Shown: piece after piece, positions 20,062 through 30,399 of the stretch | Layout of the letters: each line of letters opens with the position of its first letter | Position numbering within the stretch: the stretch's first letter is position 1 | DNA from: Kofleriaceae bacterium | Lineage (GTDB): Bacteria; Myxococcota_A; Polyangia; Haliangiales; Haliangiaceae | Assembly (NCBI GenBank): GCA_020633495.1 | Contig: JACKDR010000032.1 | Location: 1 to 64,000 of the forward strand | Direction: 5' to 3' | DNA: 64,000 nucleotides | Made by a program: the position numbers and the translations under genes | Notes under the pieces: model-generated | The model's database searches: none | What the model saw: the letters and a program-made list of their open reading frames with translations, nothing else | Told to the model about the DNA's origin: nothing

Positions 20062-20676
20062 TCAGTCGGCGCGCGCGGCCTTGGCCGCGGGCCGGCCGGC
20101 GATGCGACGGCCGTAGGCGAGCACGGTGGGGTGGGCGTCGAGGAAGCCGGCCCCGCGGGCCCAGCCCAGGACGCTGCCGACCGAGACGTCGGCGGCGGTG
20201 AAGGCGTCGCCGCACAGGTGCGGCCGACCGTCCGCGAGCGCGTCGCCGAGCACGCGCAGCGCGTCGTCGAAGGTGGCGCGCGCGGCCGCCTTGCGCTCGG
20301 CGGGGACGTCGTAGATGGCGGCGTCGAGCAGGGGCGGCTCGAGGTGTGACGGCACGAAGAACAGCCACTGCAGGTAGGCCATGCGCGCGGGCGCGTCGAG
20401 CGCCGGCGCCAGCGTGCCCGGGGCAAACCGATCGGCGAGGTAGATCAGCATCGCGCCGCTCTCGAACATCGCGACGCCGTCGACCTCGAGCACCGGGATG
20501 CGGCCGAGCGGGTGGAGGCGGCGGTGGGCGTCGCCCTTGTGCTCGCCGCCGGCGAAGTCGACGCGGTGAAGCTGGTGGGGCAGGCCGAGCTCCTCGAGCA
20601 GCCAGCGGACCCGGCCGGCGCGGGTGTGCGGCGCGTAGTGGAGCGTGATCGACGGGGCGGCGGCGGCGGCGGTCAT
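20062..20676 (-). CDS. Glutathione S-transferase family protein
   Basis: 204 residues from ATG 20676; an ATG at 20685 is in frame but lies inside the -10-like box. The N-terminal thioredoxin fold is intact: LHYAPHTRAGRVRWLLEELG, then PLGRIPVLEVDG with the cis-proline, and FESGAMLIYLADRF with the Glu-Ser pair that holds the gamma-glutamyl group. The C-terminal helical domain carries FTAADVSVGSVLGWARG, the N-capping box. It would conjugate glutathione to electrophiles or reduce them; the substrate is unknown. The two hexamer-repeat arrays of the window sit immediately upstream of this gene and after PurA. Confidence 0.9.
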   Translation of the reverse strand: MTAAAAAPSITLHYAPHTRAGRVRWLLEELGLPHQLHRVDFAGGEHKGDAHRRLHPLGRIPVLEVDGVAMFESGAMLIYLADRFAPGTLAPALDAPARMAYLQWLFFVPSHLEPPLLDAAIYDVPAERKAAARATFDDALRVLGDALADGRPHLCGDAFTAADVSVGSVLGWARGAGFLDAHPTVLAYGRRIAGRPAAKAARAD

Positions 20677-20683
20677 CGGCGGC

Positions 20684-20689
20684 ATCGTA
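20684..20689 (-). promoter_or_regulatory. -10-like box TACGAT, leaderless start
   Basis: Read on the minus strand, TACGAT ends 7 bp before ATG 20676 and includes the first base pairs of the outer ATG 20685. It separates the gene from the hexamer array. Confidence 0.35.
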
Positions 20690-20690
20690 C

Positions 20691-20850
20691 CGGAACCGGA
20701 TCGGGCACGGGCACGGGCACGGGCACGGGCACGGGCACGGGCACGGGCACGATCGGAACCGGATCGGGCACGGGCACGGGCACGGGCACGGGCACGGGCA
20801 CGATCGGAACCGGATCGGGCACGGGCACGGACCCGATCGAACCGGAACAG
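20691..20850. repeat. Higher-order GGGCAC hexamer repeat
   Basis: The plus strand reads GGAACCGGATC, eight GGGCAC units, GATC; again GGAACCGGATC with six units and GATC; again GGAACCGGATC with two units, then a degenerate inverted copy (GGACCCGATCGAACCGGAAC). The array lies between the stop of the PPC lipoprotein gene and the start of the glutathione transferase gene. Different unit counts suggest slippage. Related units in opposite orientation occur at 29973-30236. Confidence 0.9.
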
Positions 20851-20884
20851 GCGCGGGGGACCCGGAACCGGATCGGGGCCGCGG

Positions 20885-22435
20885 CTACGGCGCGACGCAG
20901 CGGCCGGTCGAGACCTGGCAGCTGAGCCGGTACCACGGCCCGCTCTGCGGGTACGACGTCGGCGAGGTCGGGCACTGATCGTCGCTGGTGCACTTCTGGA
21001 CGCAGAAGTTCTCGGCCAGGTAGGTCGTGCAGACGTAGCCCGGGCCCATGCCGGCGCACTCGTTGTCGCTGTCGCACCGCGTGCCGCACACCATCCGGGT
21101 GTCGGCGTCCTCGACGAAGTAGAAGCTGGAGCAGTGGGCGCCGCCGCCGCAGTCGGAGTCGCTGTCGCAGGCCTCGCCGGCGGCGCGCTGGCCCAGGCCG
21201 TCGATCGACTCGCAGGCGCCGGCGACGCAGTCGCCGCGGTAGACCTGGTTGCGGTAGTTGGCGGCGCAGTCGGCCTCGGTGGTGCAGCTGCCGCCGCCGA
21301 GCCGCTGCGCGGTCAGCTGGTAGCTCTGCGCCGTCGACACCGTCGACTGCGCGTAGTAGTCGACGCTGACGAAGTAGTCGCCGACCGGCAGGTAGGTCAG
21401 CGTGATCGCCTCGGGCGACTCGTAGAACGACATGCCGTAGAGGTTGCCGCGCAGGTCGTAGACCCGCAGGTCGAGGTCGATCTGCGCCGCCCAGTCGAGG
21501 CTGAGCCGCCAGCTCTCGCCCGGGGTGTCGACGTGGAACCGGTAGTAGTCGAGCTCGGTCGACGGGTTGTTGCAGATCTTGCCGGTGGCCTGGGCGACGC
21601 CGCTGCCGTCGGGCGTCAGCACGGTCGCGCCGGCGGGGCCGTCGTCGCGATCCTCGGTGGGGGCGCCGTCGTCGCCGGTGCAGGCGTTGACGCCCGGGCC
21701 GCACACGCCGCTGGTGGTGTTGCACAGCGGCAGGAGCGGGGCGTCGCAGTCGAAGTCGCTGGCGCAGCCGACGCACTGGCCGTCGCGGCACACCGGCTCG
21801 CTGTGGCTGCACTGCGCCGAGGACTCGCACTGCTCCTGGTAGACGTCGAGGGTGAAGCCGGGGTAGGGCGGCTCGCCCGCGGCGTAGTAGTCGACCACCA
21901 GGTAGACCGGCTGGTCGGGCGCGACGAACCGGCCGACCTCGGTGCCGTCGACCTCGGCGTCCTCGAACAGCATGCACTCGCCGCCCGACGGGCCGCTCGG
22001 CGTCGAGCAGCCGGTGACGACGTAGAACGCCAGGTCGCTGGCGCTCGACAGCCGCGCCACGTAGGTCTCGCCGGGCACCAGGTTGTCGAGCTGATAGACG
22101 GCGTCGGCGCCGGCGGTCGCGATGCCGAACGGCGCGTCGACCACGGCGCAGCCGGTCGGGCTGGTTAGGTCGGCGCCGGCGTCGCGCAGCGAGCCGACCA
22201 GCTGGGCCGGCAGGTCGTCGACGTACAGGGTCGGGGTCGTGATCTCGCGGCAGGCCGGGTACTGGGTCTCGGGGCTGTCGGGCGGCGCGTCGCCGGCGTC
22301 CGGCGGCGTCGTGGTCGCGTCCGGCGGGTCGCCGGGGACGCCGCCGCCGCCGCACCCCGCCCACGGCGTCGCGAGCGCGGCGAGCGCCACGCTGCACGCG
22401 GCCGCGAGGACCGTCTGCTTCCCTGACCTCAGCAT
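20885..22435 (-). CDS. Cys-rich lipoprotein with pre-peptidase C-terminal (PPC) domain
   Basis: 516 residues from ATG 22435. The lipoprotein signal ends PWAGCGGGG, followed by a Pro/Asp/Thr-rich linker (PPDATTTPPDAGDAPPDSP) typical of secreted myxobacterial proteins. A first beta domain spans about 60-190, then a Cys-rich block with CVGCASDFDCD and PVCRDGQC. A PPC-type domain (ELDYYRFHV, DLDLRVYDLRGNL, YLPVGDYFVSVDYY) covers about 290-400. More Cys-pairs (CDSDSDCGGGAHCSSF, CDSDNECAGMGPGYVC) end the protein. Function unknown; likely surface-exposed. A TATGGT box lies 15 bp before the start, so this gene has a leader. Confidence 0.85.
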   Translation of the reverse strand: MLRSGKQTVLAAACSVALAALATPWAGCGGGGVPGDPPDATTTPPDAGDAPPDSPETQYPACREITTPTLYVDDLPAQLVGSLRDAGADLTSPTGCAVVDAPFGIATAGADAVYQLDNLVPGETYVARLSSASDLAFYVVTGCSTPSGPSGGECMLFEDAEVDGTEVGRFVAPDQPVYLVVDYYAAGEPPYPGFTLDVYQEQCESSAQCSHSEPVCRDGQCVGCASDFDCDAPLLPLCNTTSGVCGPGVNACTGDDGAPTEDRDDGPAGATVLTPDGSGVAQATGKICNNPSTELDYYRFHVDTPGESWRLSLDWAAQIDLDLRVYDLRGNLYGMSFYESPEAITLTYLPVGDYFVSVDYYAQSTVSTAQSYQLTAQRLGGGSCTTEADCAANYRNQVYRGDCVAGACESIDGLGQRAAGEACDSDSDCGGGAHCSSFYFVEDADTRMVCGTRCDSDNECAGMGPGYVCTTYLAENFCVQKCTSDDQCPTSPTSYPQSGPWYRLSCQVSTGRCVAP

Positions 22436-22593
22436 TGGCTGATCCCTCGAACCATACGGAACTGCGTCCGATTCCGCAGTCAGCAACCCTGACATCGGCT
22501 GGCCCGACTGTGATCCCGAGGTGACGGAGCCAGCCCCCAGCTCTGAACCGGGGTCACACGCTGCCGCGTCGCGTCCGCGCCCTCCGGGCCGGA

Positions 22594-23631
22594 TCAGCGA
22601 CCGCGGCGCCGGACCTTGCGGCCGTGGTGCTCTTCGTCGACCAGCGCCACGTAGTCCAGGGCCTCGTCTTCGTTGGTCCATCCCAGCGGACCGGCCGCGC
22701 CCAGCTGGCGCAACCGCTCGCGGAACCGGGTCGAGATCGTCTCGAACGGCGGCAGGTCGTCGCGCTCGGCCAGGGCCCCCGACGCCGCAGCCTCGCCGGC
22801 CTCCTCGGCGAGCCGCAGGGCGATCTCGCGGTCGAGGCGGCCGCGCCGCACCAGGTCCTGCATCGAGGTGGCCAGGGTGCTGAGGTCGAACTGGCGGGAA
22901 TCGATCATCTCCAGGGCGACGAACAGGACCTGCCGCGCCGACAGGACGCCGTCGGCGTACAGCACCAGCGCCGCCTGGAAGTAGTTGAAGACCGGCACCA
23001 GCCGGCTGCCGTAGCGCCGGAACGGCATCGTCGGCGACCGGCGGTCGAGGTGGATGACGATGCGCCCCACCACCGGGCCCTTGGCGGCGCGCCGGGCGGC
23101 GTCGAGGGTGCGGGCGATCTCGTCGGGGTAGGCGCGGGCGGCGCCGAGGATGCGCTCGAGGTCGCCGATCGGCACGCGGCCGGTCAGGAGGTCGGCGTAC
23201 AGGCAGTAGATGATCGCGTCGGCCTCGGCGTCGTCGCCGAACAGCGTCTCGTGCGGCGCCGGCGGCGACCCCGCGCGGCTCTCGAGCAGGGCCGGCAGCT
23301 TGTACGGGATCTGGGCGCGCAGGGCGCGGAACCGGCCGCGCGCGATGTTGCGCAGGTTGTTCTTGAGGACGAACTCGTCGTAGCGGACGCCGTCGAGCGC
23401 GAGCTTGGCGGCCAGCACCGAGCGCATCTGGCTGGGCGAGCCCGACACGATGCAGATGCGGTGCTCGTCGCTGGCGCCCAGCGCGCGCAAGAGCGAGGTC
23501 GCGCCCGGGTAGGCCTGCTTGTCGGCCGCGGTCTCGATCGCCGACTTGACGAGGTCGCGGAAGCTGTCGAACTCGGTGCGCAGGTAGGTCTTGTCGAGAT
23601 CCCACCGGAAGACGTGCTTGGGGCCGCCCAT
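22594..23631 (-). CDS. App1-like HAD phosphatase (DUF2183 type)
   Basis: 345 residues. HAD motifs in order: D11-x-D13-x-T15 (WDLDKTYL, motif I), VSGSPSQM (motif II), IPYKLPALLE with the motif III Lys, and LFGDDAEADAIIY (motif IV, paired acids). This arrangement is that of the DUF2183/App1 family, whose yeast member is a phosphatidate phosphatase. A C-terminal helical region of 150 residues has no known function. The start codon lies 8 bp upstream of the PlsX stop, and both genes may form a lipid unit: PlsX makes acyl-phosphate, this protein could remove phosphate from lipid or nucleotide substrates. Substrate is inferred only from family. Confidence 0.75.
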   Translation of the reverse strand: MGGPKHVFRWDLDKTYLRTEFDSFRDLVKSAIETAADKQAYPGATSLLRALGASDEHRICIVSGSPSQMRSVLAAKLALDGVRYDEFVLKNNLRNIARGRFRALRAQIPYKLPALLESRAGSPPAPHETLFGDDAEADAIIYCLYADLLTGRVPIGDLERILGAARAYPDEIARTLDAARRAAKGPVVGRIVIHLDRRSPTMPFRRYGSRLVPVFNYFQAALVLYADGVLSARQVLFVALEMIDSRQFDLSTLATSMQDLVRRGRLDREIALRLAEEAGEAAASGALAERDDLPPFETISTRFRERLRQLGAAGPLGWTNEDEALDYVALVDEEHHGRKVRRRGR

Positions 23632-23638
23632 GCCGCGC

Positions 23639-24718
23639 TCAGGTCACGACCCCGGCCTCGTCGCCGGGGGCGCGGACGCCGGCGCGCCCGGTGCGCTCGG
23701 CCAGCTCGCGCATGCCGCGGCCGATGCTGCCGCACAGATCGCCGGCCTGCGCCTTGGACGCGACCTTGATCGCGTTGGTGATGGCGCGCGCCGACGACCG
23801 GCCGTGCGCCTTGATGAACAGGTGGTCGAGGCCCAGAAGCGGCGCGCCGCCGTACTGTTCCCAGTCGGTGACGCTCTTGAGCTGGTCGAGCGCGGGCCGC
23901 AGCGCGGCCAGGCCGAGCCGCCACGCCAGGTTCTGCTTGTGGGCGTAGCGCGCCATGCGCAGGATCGTCTCGCTGACGCCCTCGAGCATCTTGAGCACGA
24001 CGTTGCCGACGAAGCCCGAGCACACGACGACGTCGGCGACGCCGCGCGGGATGTCGAGGCCCTCGACGTTGCCGATGAAGTTGAGCTCGGTGGCCTCGAG
24101 CAAGAGCTCGTGGGCGCGCACCACCGCGGCCGGGCCCTTGCCGGCCTCGGTGCCGTTGGACAGCAGCGCGACCCGGGGCCGCCGGTTCTTCGAGATCAGC
24201 TTGGCGTACGCCGAGCCCATGATCGCGAAGGTCACCAGGTCCTCGGCGGTGGCGTCGATCGTCGCGCCGACGTCGAGGATCAGCGAGAACGGGTCGTCCT
24301 TGTCGCCGCGGCGCAGCTCGGTGGGGTAGACCGAGGCCAGCGCGGCGCGCCGGACCCCGGGGATCAGCTGCCAGCTGCGCGCCACCGCCAGCACCGAGGC
24401 GCCGGTGTTGCCGGCCGAGACCAGCGCGTCGCCCTCGCCGGCGGCGACCAGCCCGGCGGCGACCGTGATCGACGCGTCCGGCTTGGCGGCCAGCGCCTCG
24501 GCCGGCTTCTCGTCCATCTCGACGACCTGGGAGGCGTGGTGGACCCGGACCCGGGCGCCGTCGTGGCGCAGCCGCGGCAGGATCTTGCCGAGCTCGACGG
24601 CGTCGCCGACCAGCACGATCTCGGCGCCGGGCAGCGACAGCGACGCCTCGGCGGCGCCCTGGACGATCTGCTCGGGCGCGTGATCGCCGCCCATCGCATC
24701 GACGACGATTCGCTGCAC
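23639..24718 (-). CDS. plsX: Phosphate acyltransferase PlsX
   Basis: 359 residues from GTG 24718. PlsX converts acyl-ACP to acyl-phosphate, the donor for PlsY in phospholipid synthesis. Landmarks: VDAMGGDHAPEQIVQGA at the N-terminus, VSAGNTGASVLAVA (the SAGNTGA active-site loop), LLSNGTEAGKG, FIGNVEGLDIPRG and YGGAPLLGLDHLFIKAHGRSS near the C-terminus. Length is normal for the family. It is followed by the App1-like phosphatase. In many bacteria plsX is joined to rpmF and fabH; here neither is present, so the gene is detached from the fatty-acid cluster. Confidence 0.95.
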   Translation of the reverse strand: MQRIVVDAMGGDHAPEQIVQGAAEASLSLPGAEIVLVGDAVELGKILPRLRHDGARVRVHHASQVVEMDEKPAEALAAKPDASITVAAGLVAAGEGDALVSAGNTGASVLAVARSWQLIPGVRRAALASVYPTELRRGDKDDPFSLILDVGATIDATAEDLVTFAIMGSAYAKLISKNRRPRVALLSNGTEAGKGPAAVVRAHELLLEATELNFIGNVEGLDIPRGVADVVVCSGFVGNVVLKMLEGVSETILRMARYAHKQNLAWRLGLAALRPALDQLKSVTDWEQYGGAPLLGLDHLFIKAHGRSSARAITNAIKVASKAQAGDLCGSIGRGMRELAERTGRAGVRAPGDEAGVVT

Positions 24719-24776
24719 GGCCGCATGATCGCACGGCCGCGCGCCGGCGCAAGTCGCCGACGGCGAAACCGGGCCG

Positions 24777-26405
<1,629 letters not shown>

Positions 26406-26517
26406 GGGACGGGATCTACCACGGCCGGGGCGCCGCGGAGCGACGTCCCGAGCCGGCTTCGGGGCGGCCGGTGCGGTTGACACCGTGCGTCGCCACCTCT
26501 ATACCGGCCCCTGGGCC

Positions 26518-27294
26518 ATGACCGTTCACCTGCGAGACGTGGTCTCGTTCCTCGACAGCACGCTCGAGGTGGACCGGTTCCGGGACTACGCGCCGAACAC
26601 CTTGCAGGTCGAGGGCGCCCCCGAGGTCGACACCGTCGTGTGCGGCGTCTCGGCCAACGCCCAGCTGATCGAGCGCGCCGTCGAGCTCGAGGCCGACCTG
26701 ATCGTGGTCCACCACGGCCTGATCTGGGGCGGCGGCCTGACCCAGATCGCCGGGCCGACCGCGCGGCGGCTCCAGCTCCTGCTCGGCAACGGCATCTCGC
26801 TGGCCGCCTACCACCTGCCGCTCGACAAGCACGCCCGGCTCGGCAACAACGTCGGGCTGTGCGACGCGCTCGGCCTCGGCCTGCAGCGCGACGCCTTCGG
26901 CGACGTCCGCGGCACCCCGCTGGGGCTGGCCGGCTCGTGGCCGGCGCCGCTGACCCGCGCCGAGGCGCTGACCCGGATCACCTCCGGGGTGTGCGGCGGC
27001 ACCGCCGCGCCGTTCGTGTTCCCGTTCGGCCCCGACGTCGTGCGCCGGGTCGGCGTGTGCTCGGGCGCGGCGTCGGACCTGCTCGAGGCCGCCGCCGCCG
27101 CCGGCTGCGATCTCTTCGTCACCGGCGAGCTCGCCGAGCGCGCCTCGGAGCTCGCCCGCGAGCTGCAGATCACCCTGGTCGCGGCCGGTCACTACGCCAC
27201 CGAGGTGTTCGGGCCGCAGCGCGTCGCCGACGAGCTGCGCATGCGGTTCCCCAGCCTGTCGGTGCACTTCGTCGGGGTGCCCACGCCGCTGTAG
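26518..27294 (+). CDS. Nif3-like dinuclear metal centre hexameric protein
   Basis: 258 residues from ATG 26518 (upstream starts extend into a non-conserved basic region). NIF3/YbgI family: GVSANAQLIERAVELEADLIVVHHG gives the HHG metal ligands at about 65, AAYHLPLDKHARLGNNVGLC the H..D..G NN motif, and VTGELAERASELARE plus HYATEVFGPQ the C-terminal ligands. The family binds two metal ions in a toroidal hexamer; its catalytic role (a GTP cyclohydrolase or peptidase-like hydrolase has been proposed) is unresolved. Followed after 17 bp by hisZ with a good AGGAG ribosome site. Confidence 0.88.
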   Translation: MTVHLRDVVSFLDSTLEVDRFRDYAPNTLQVEGAPEVDTVVCGVSANAQLIERAVELEADLIVVHHGLIWGGGLTQIAGPTARRLQLLLGNGISLAAYHLPLDKHARLGNNVGLCDALGLGLQRDAFGDVRGTPLGLAGSWPAPLTRAEALTRITSGVCGGTAAPFVFPFGPDVVRRVGVCSGAASDLLEAAAAAGCDLFVTGELAERASELARELQITLVAAGHYATEVFGPQRVADELRMRFPSLSVHFVGVPTPL

Positions 27295-27310
27295 GCCGCG
27301 CAGGAGACGT

Positions 27311-28682
27311 ATGGACGCATCACCCGTCAGACTGCCGGCCGGAGTCCGGGACTACCTGCCGCGCGCCGCCGCGCGCCGCCGCGCCATCGCCGAGCGGCTG
27401 CTGGCGCTGTTCGAGCGCTGGGGCTACCAGCGGATCATCACGCCGGTCTACGAGTGCGCCGACGTGCTCGAGCGCGGCCTCGGCGACGCCGGGCGCGCCG
27501 AGGCGATCCGGTTCGTCGAGCCAGGCTCGGCCGAGGTCGTCGCGCTGCGCCCCGACTTCACGCCCCAGATCGCGCGCATCGCGGCGACCCGGATGCACGA
27601 CGTCGACGGCCCGCTGCGCCTCTGCTACGAGGGCGCGGTGCACCGGCTCGCCGCCGGCCTGGCCCGCAGCGAGATCCTGCAGGCCGGCGTCGAGCTGATC
27701 GAGGCCGATCCGCCCGACGGCGACGCCGAGGCGCTCGCGGTCGCGGCCGCGGTGCTGGCGTCGATCCACGACGACGGCGTCGCCGACGTCCGCCTCGACG
27801 TCGGCCACGTCGGGCCGTGCGTCGCGGTCCTGGGCGCCGCCCCCGACGACGACGCGCGCGCCGCGCTGGCCGGCGCGCTGGCCCGCAAGGACCGCGCCGG
27901 GGTCGGCCGCGCCGCCGCAGCGCGCTGCCCGCGGCGTGGCGGCCGCTGGCCGAGGCGCTGCCGCGGCTGTGGGGCCCCGCCGCCGAGGTCCTGGCCGCGG
28001 CGCGCGCGCTGTCGTGGCCGCGCGAGGTCCGCGCCGCGCTCGACGAGCTCGAGGCGGCGCTGGCGGCGTGCCGCGAGCTGATGCCCGAGGCCATGCACCG
28101 CCGCATCACCGTCGATCTCGGCGAGGTCCGCGGCTTCGAGTACTACACCGGGCTGCGCCTCGCCGGGCTACGCGCGCGGCGCCGGCGACGCGATCCTGCG
28201 CGGCGGCCGCTACGACGATCTGGTCGGGCGCTACGGCCGCGCCGCCCGCGCCATCGGCTTCGCGGTCGACGTCGAGGCCATCGCGTCGGCGCAGCGCGCC
28301 GCCGAGGTCGCGCGGCCGAGCCCGCCGGCGGTGCTCGTGGTGCCGACCTGGGCCGGCCGCGGCGACGCCGCGCGCCTGGCCGCCGCGCTGCGCGGCGCCG
28401 GGCTGCGCGCCGCGGTCGATCTCGCCGGCGGCCGCAGCGACGCCCAGGTCCTCACCTACGCGCGCGCGCCAGCTTCACCCGGATCCTGACCCTGCGCGAC
28501 ACCGGCGCCCGCGCCATCGCGGTCGACGCCGCGCCCGGCGCGGTCGCCGAGCTGCGCATCGCGGCGCGCGAGCTGCGGCGCGCGCTGTCCGGCGACCCGG
28601 ACACCGCGGCCGCGCTGGCCGCGCTGCTGGCGCCGCCGCCGGCCGGGTCGTCCTCGTCCTCCGCCAGCCAAAGGAGAGCCTG

Positions 28683-28683
<1 letters not shown>
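27311..28683 (+). pseudogene. hisZ: ATP phosphoribosyltransferase regulatory subunit HisZ, frameshifted
   Basis: HisZ is a catalytically inactive paralogue of histidyl-tRNA synthetase that activates the short HisG enzyme of histidine synthesis. The class II core is clear: RLPAGVRDYLPRAAARRR, ALRPDFTPQIARIAATRM and LCYEGAVHRLAAGLARSEIL (a shortened motif 2 without the Arg-rich loop of true synthetases), with DEAL/EVRGFEYYTG and GGRYDDLVGRYG later. The frame changes near 27915, 28165 and 28465, each in a GC-repeat. The final frame ends TGA 28681, overlapping the purA ATG. The HisZ-PurA neighbourhood is widespread in proteobacteria and supports the call. Confidence 0.7.
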
Positions 28684-29969
<1,286 letters not shown>

Positions 29970-29972
29970 CCC

Positions 29973-30236
29973 GGGGCTGATCCGTGCCCGATCCGGGTCC
30001 GGGTCTGATCCGTGCCCGATCCGGGTTCGGGTCTGATCCGTGCCCGTGCCCGTGCCGGTGCCCGTGCCCGATCCGGGTCCGGGTCTGATCCGTGCCGGTG
30101 CCCGTGCCCGTGCCGGATCCGGGTCCGTGCCGGTGCCCGTGCCCGTGCCGGTGCCCGTGCCGGTGCCCGTGCCCGATCCGGGTCCGGGGCTGATCCGTGC
30201 CCGTGCCCGTGCCCGGCCCGCCCCGCGGATCCGGAT
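29973..30236. repeat. GTGCCC/CCGGGTC intergenic repeat array
   Basis: About 260 bp downstream of purA built from GTGCCC and GTGCCG hexamers and modules such as CTGATCCGTGCCCGATCCGGG and GGGTCCGGGTCTGATCC. It is the reverse-complement relative of the array at 20691. Short inverted repeats (CCCGATCCGGG) recur inside, so small hairpins could form. No open frame with natural composition spans it. With 30237-30399 it fills the 430-bp gap before the next gene; the structured leader at 30309 is described separately. Confidence 0.88.
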
Positions 30237-30308
30237 CCCCTAACTGCCCGCATCCGCTGGCGATCTCCTCCCGGATCGGGCTAGCATTCTTTTCGCCAAG
30301 GGGGGCCC

Positions 30309-30386
30309 GACCCTGGGGTTCCAAGTCACCGAGCCCGATGCTCGGGCGACCAGGGTCACAACGAGCCAGCGCCGGTGGCTGGCTCG
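30309..30386 (+). promoter_or_regulatory. Structured leader with three hairpins before the GltJ-like gene
   Basis: An outer stem GACCCTGG (30309-30316) pairs with CCAGGGTC (30350-30357) around an inner hairpin CCGAGC/GCTCGG (30329-30345). It is followed by a perfect 9-bp hairpin CGAGCCAGC/GCTGGCTCG (30362-30386). The ribosome site (AGGA at 30394-ish) and ATG 30400 come 13 bp later. A TAGCAT -10-like box lies near 30280. This looks like a folded 5' UTR, possibly regulatory. Confidence 0.5.
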
Positions 30387-30399
30387 AGGAATCAGGAAC

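Noticed and set aside
20691..20850. CRISPR or replication iteron array
   Set aside because: Blocks are 6-bp microrepeats without unique spacers, and no replication protein, DnaA box set or cas gene is near.
20645..22168. Long plus-strand open frame antisense to the PPC-domain lipoprotein
   Set aside because: It starts in the hexamer array and is Ala/Val/Arg-rich antisense of a well-supported minus-strand gene with a lipobox, Cys pairs and PPC domain.
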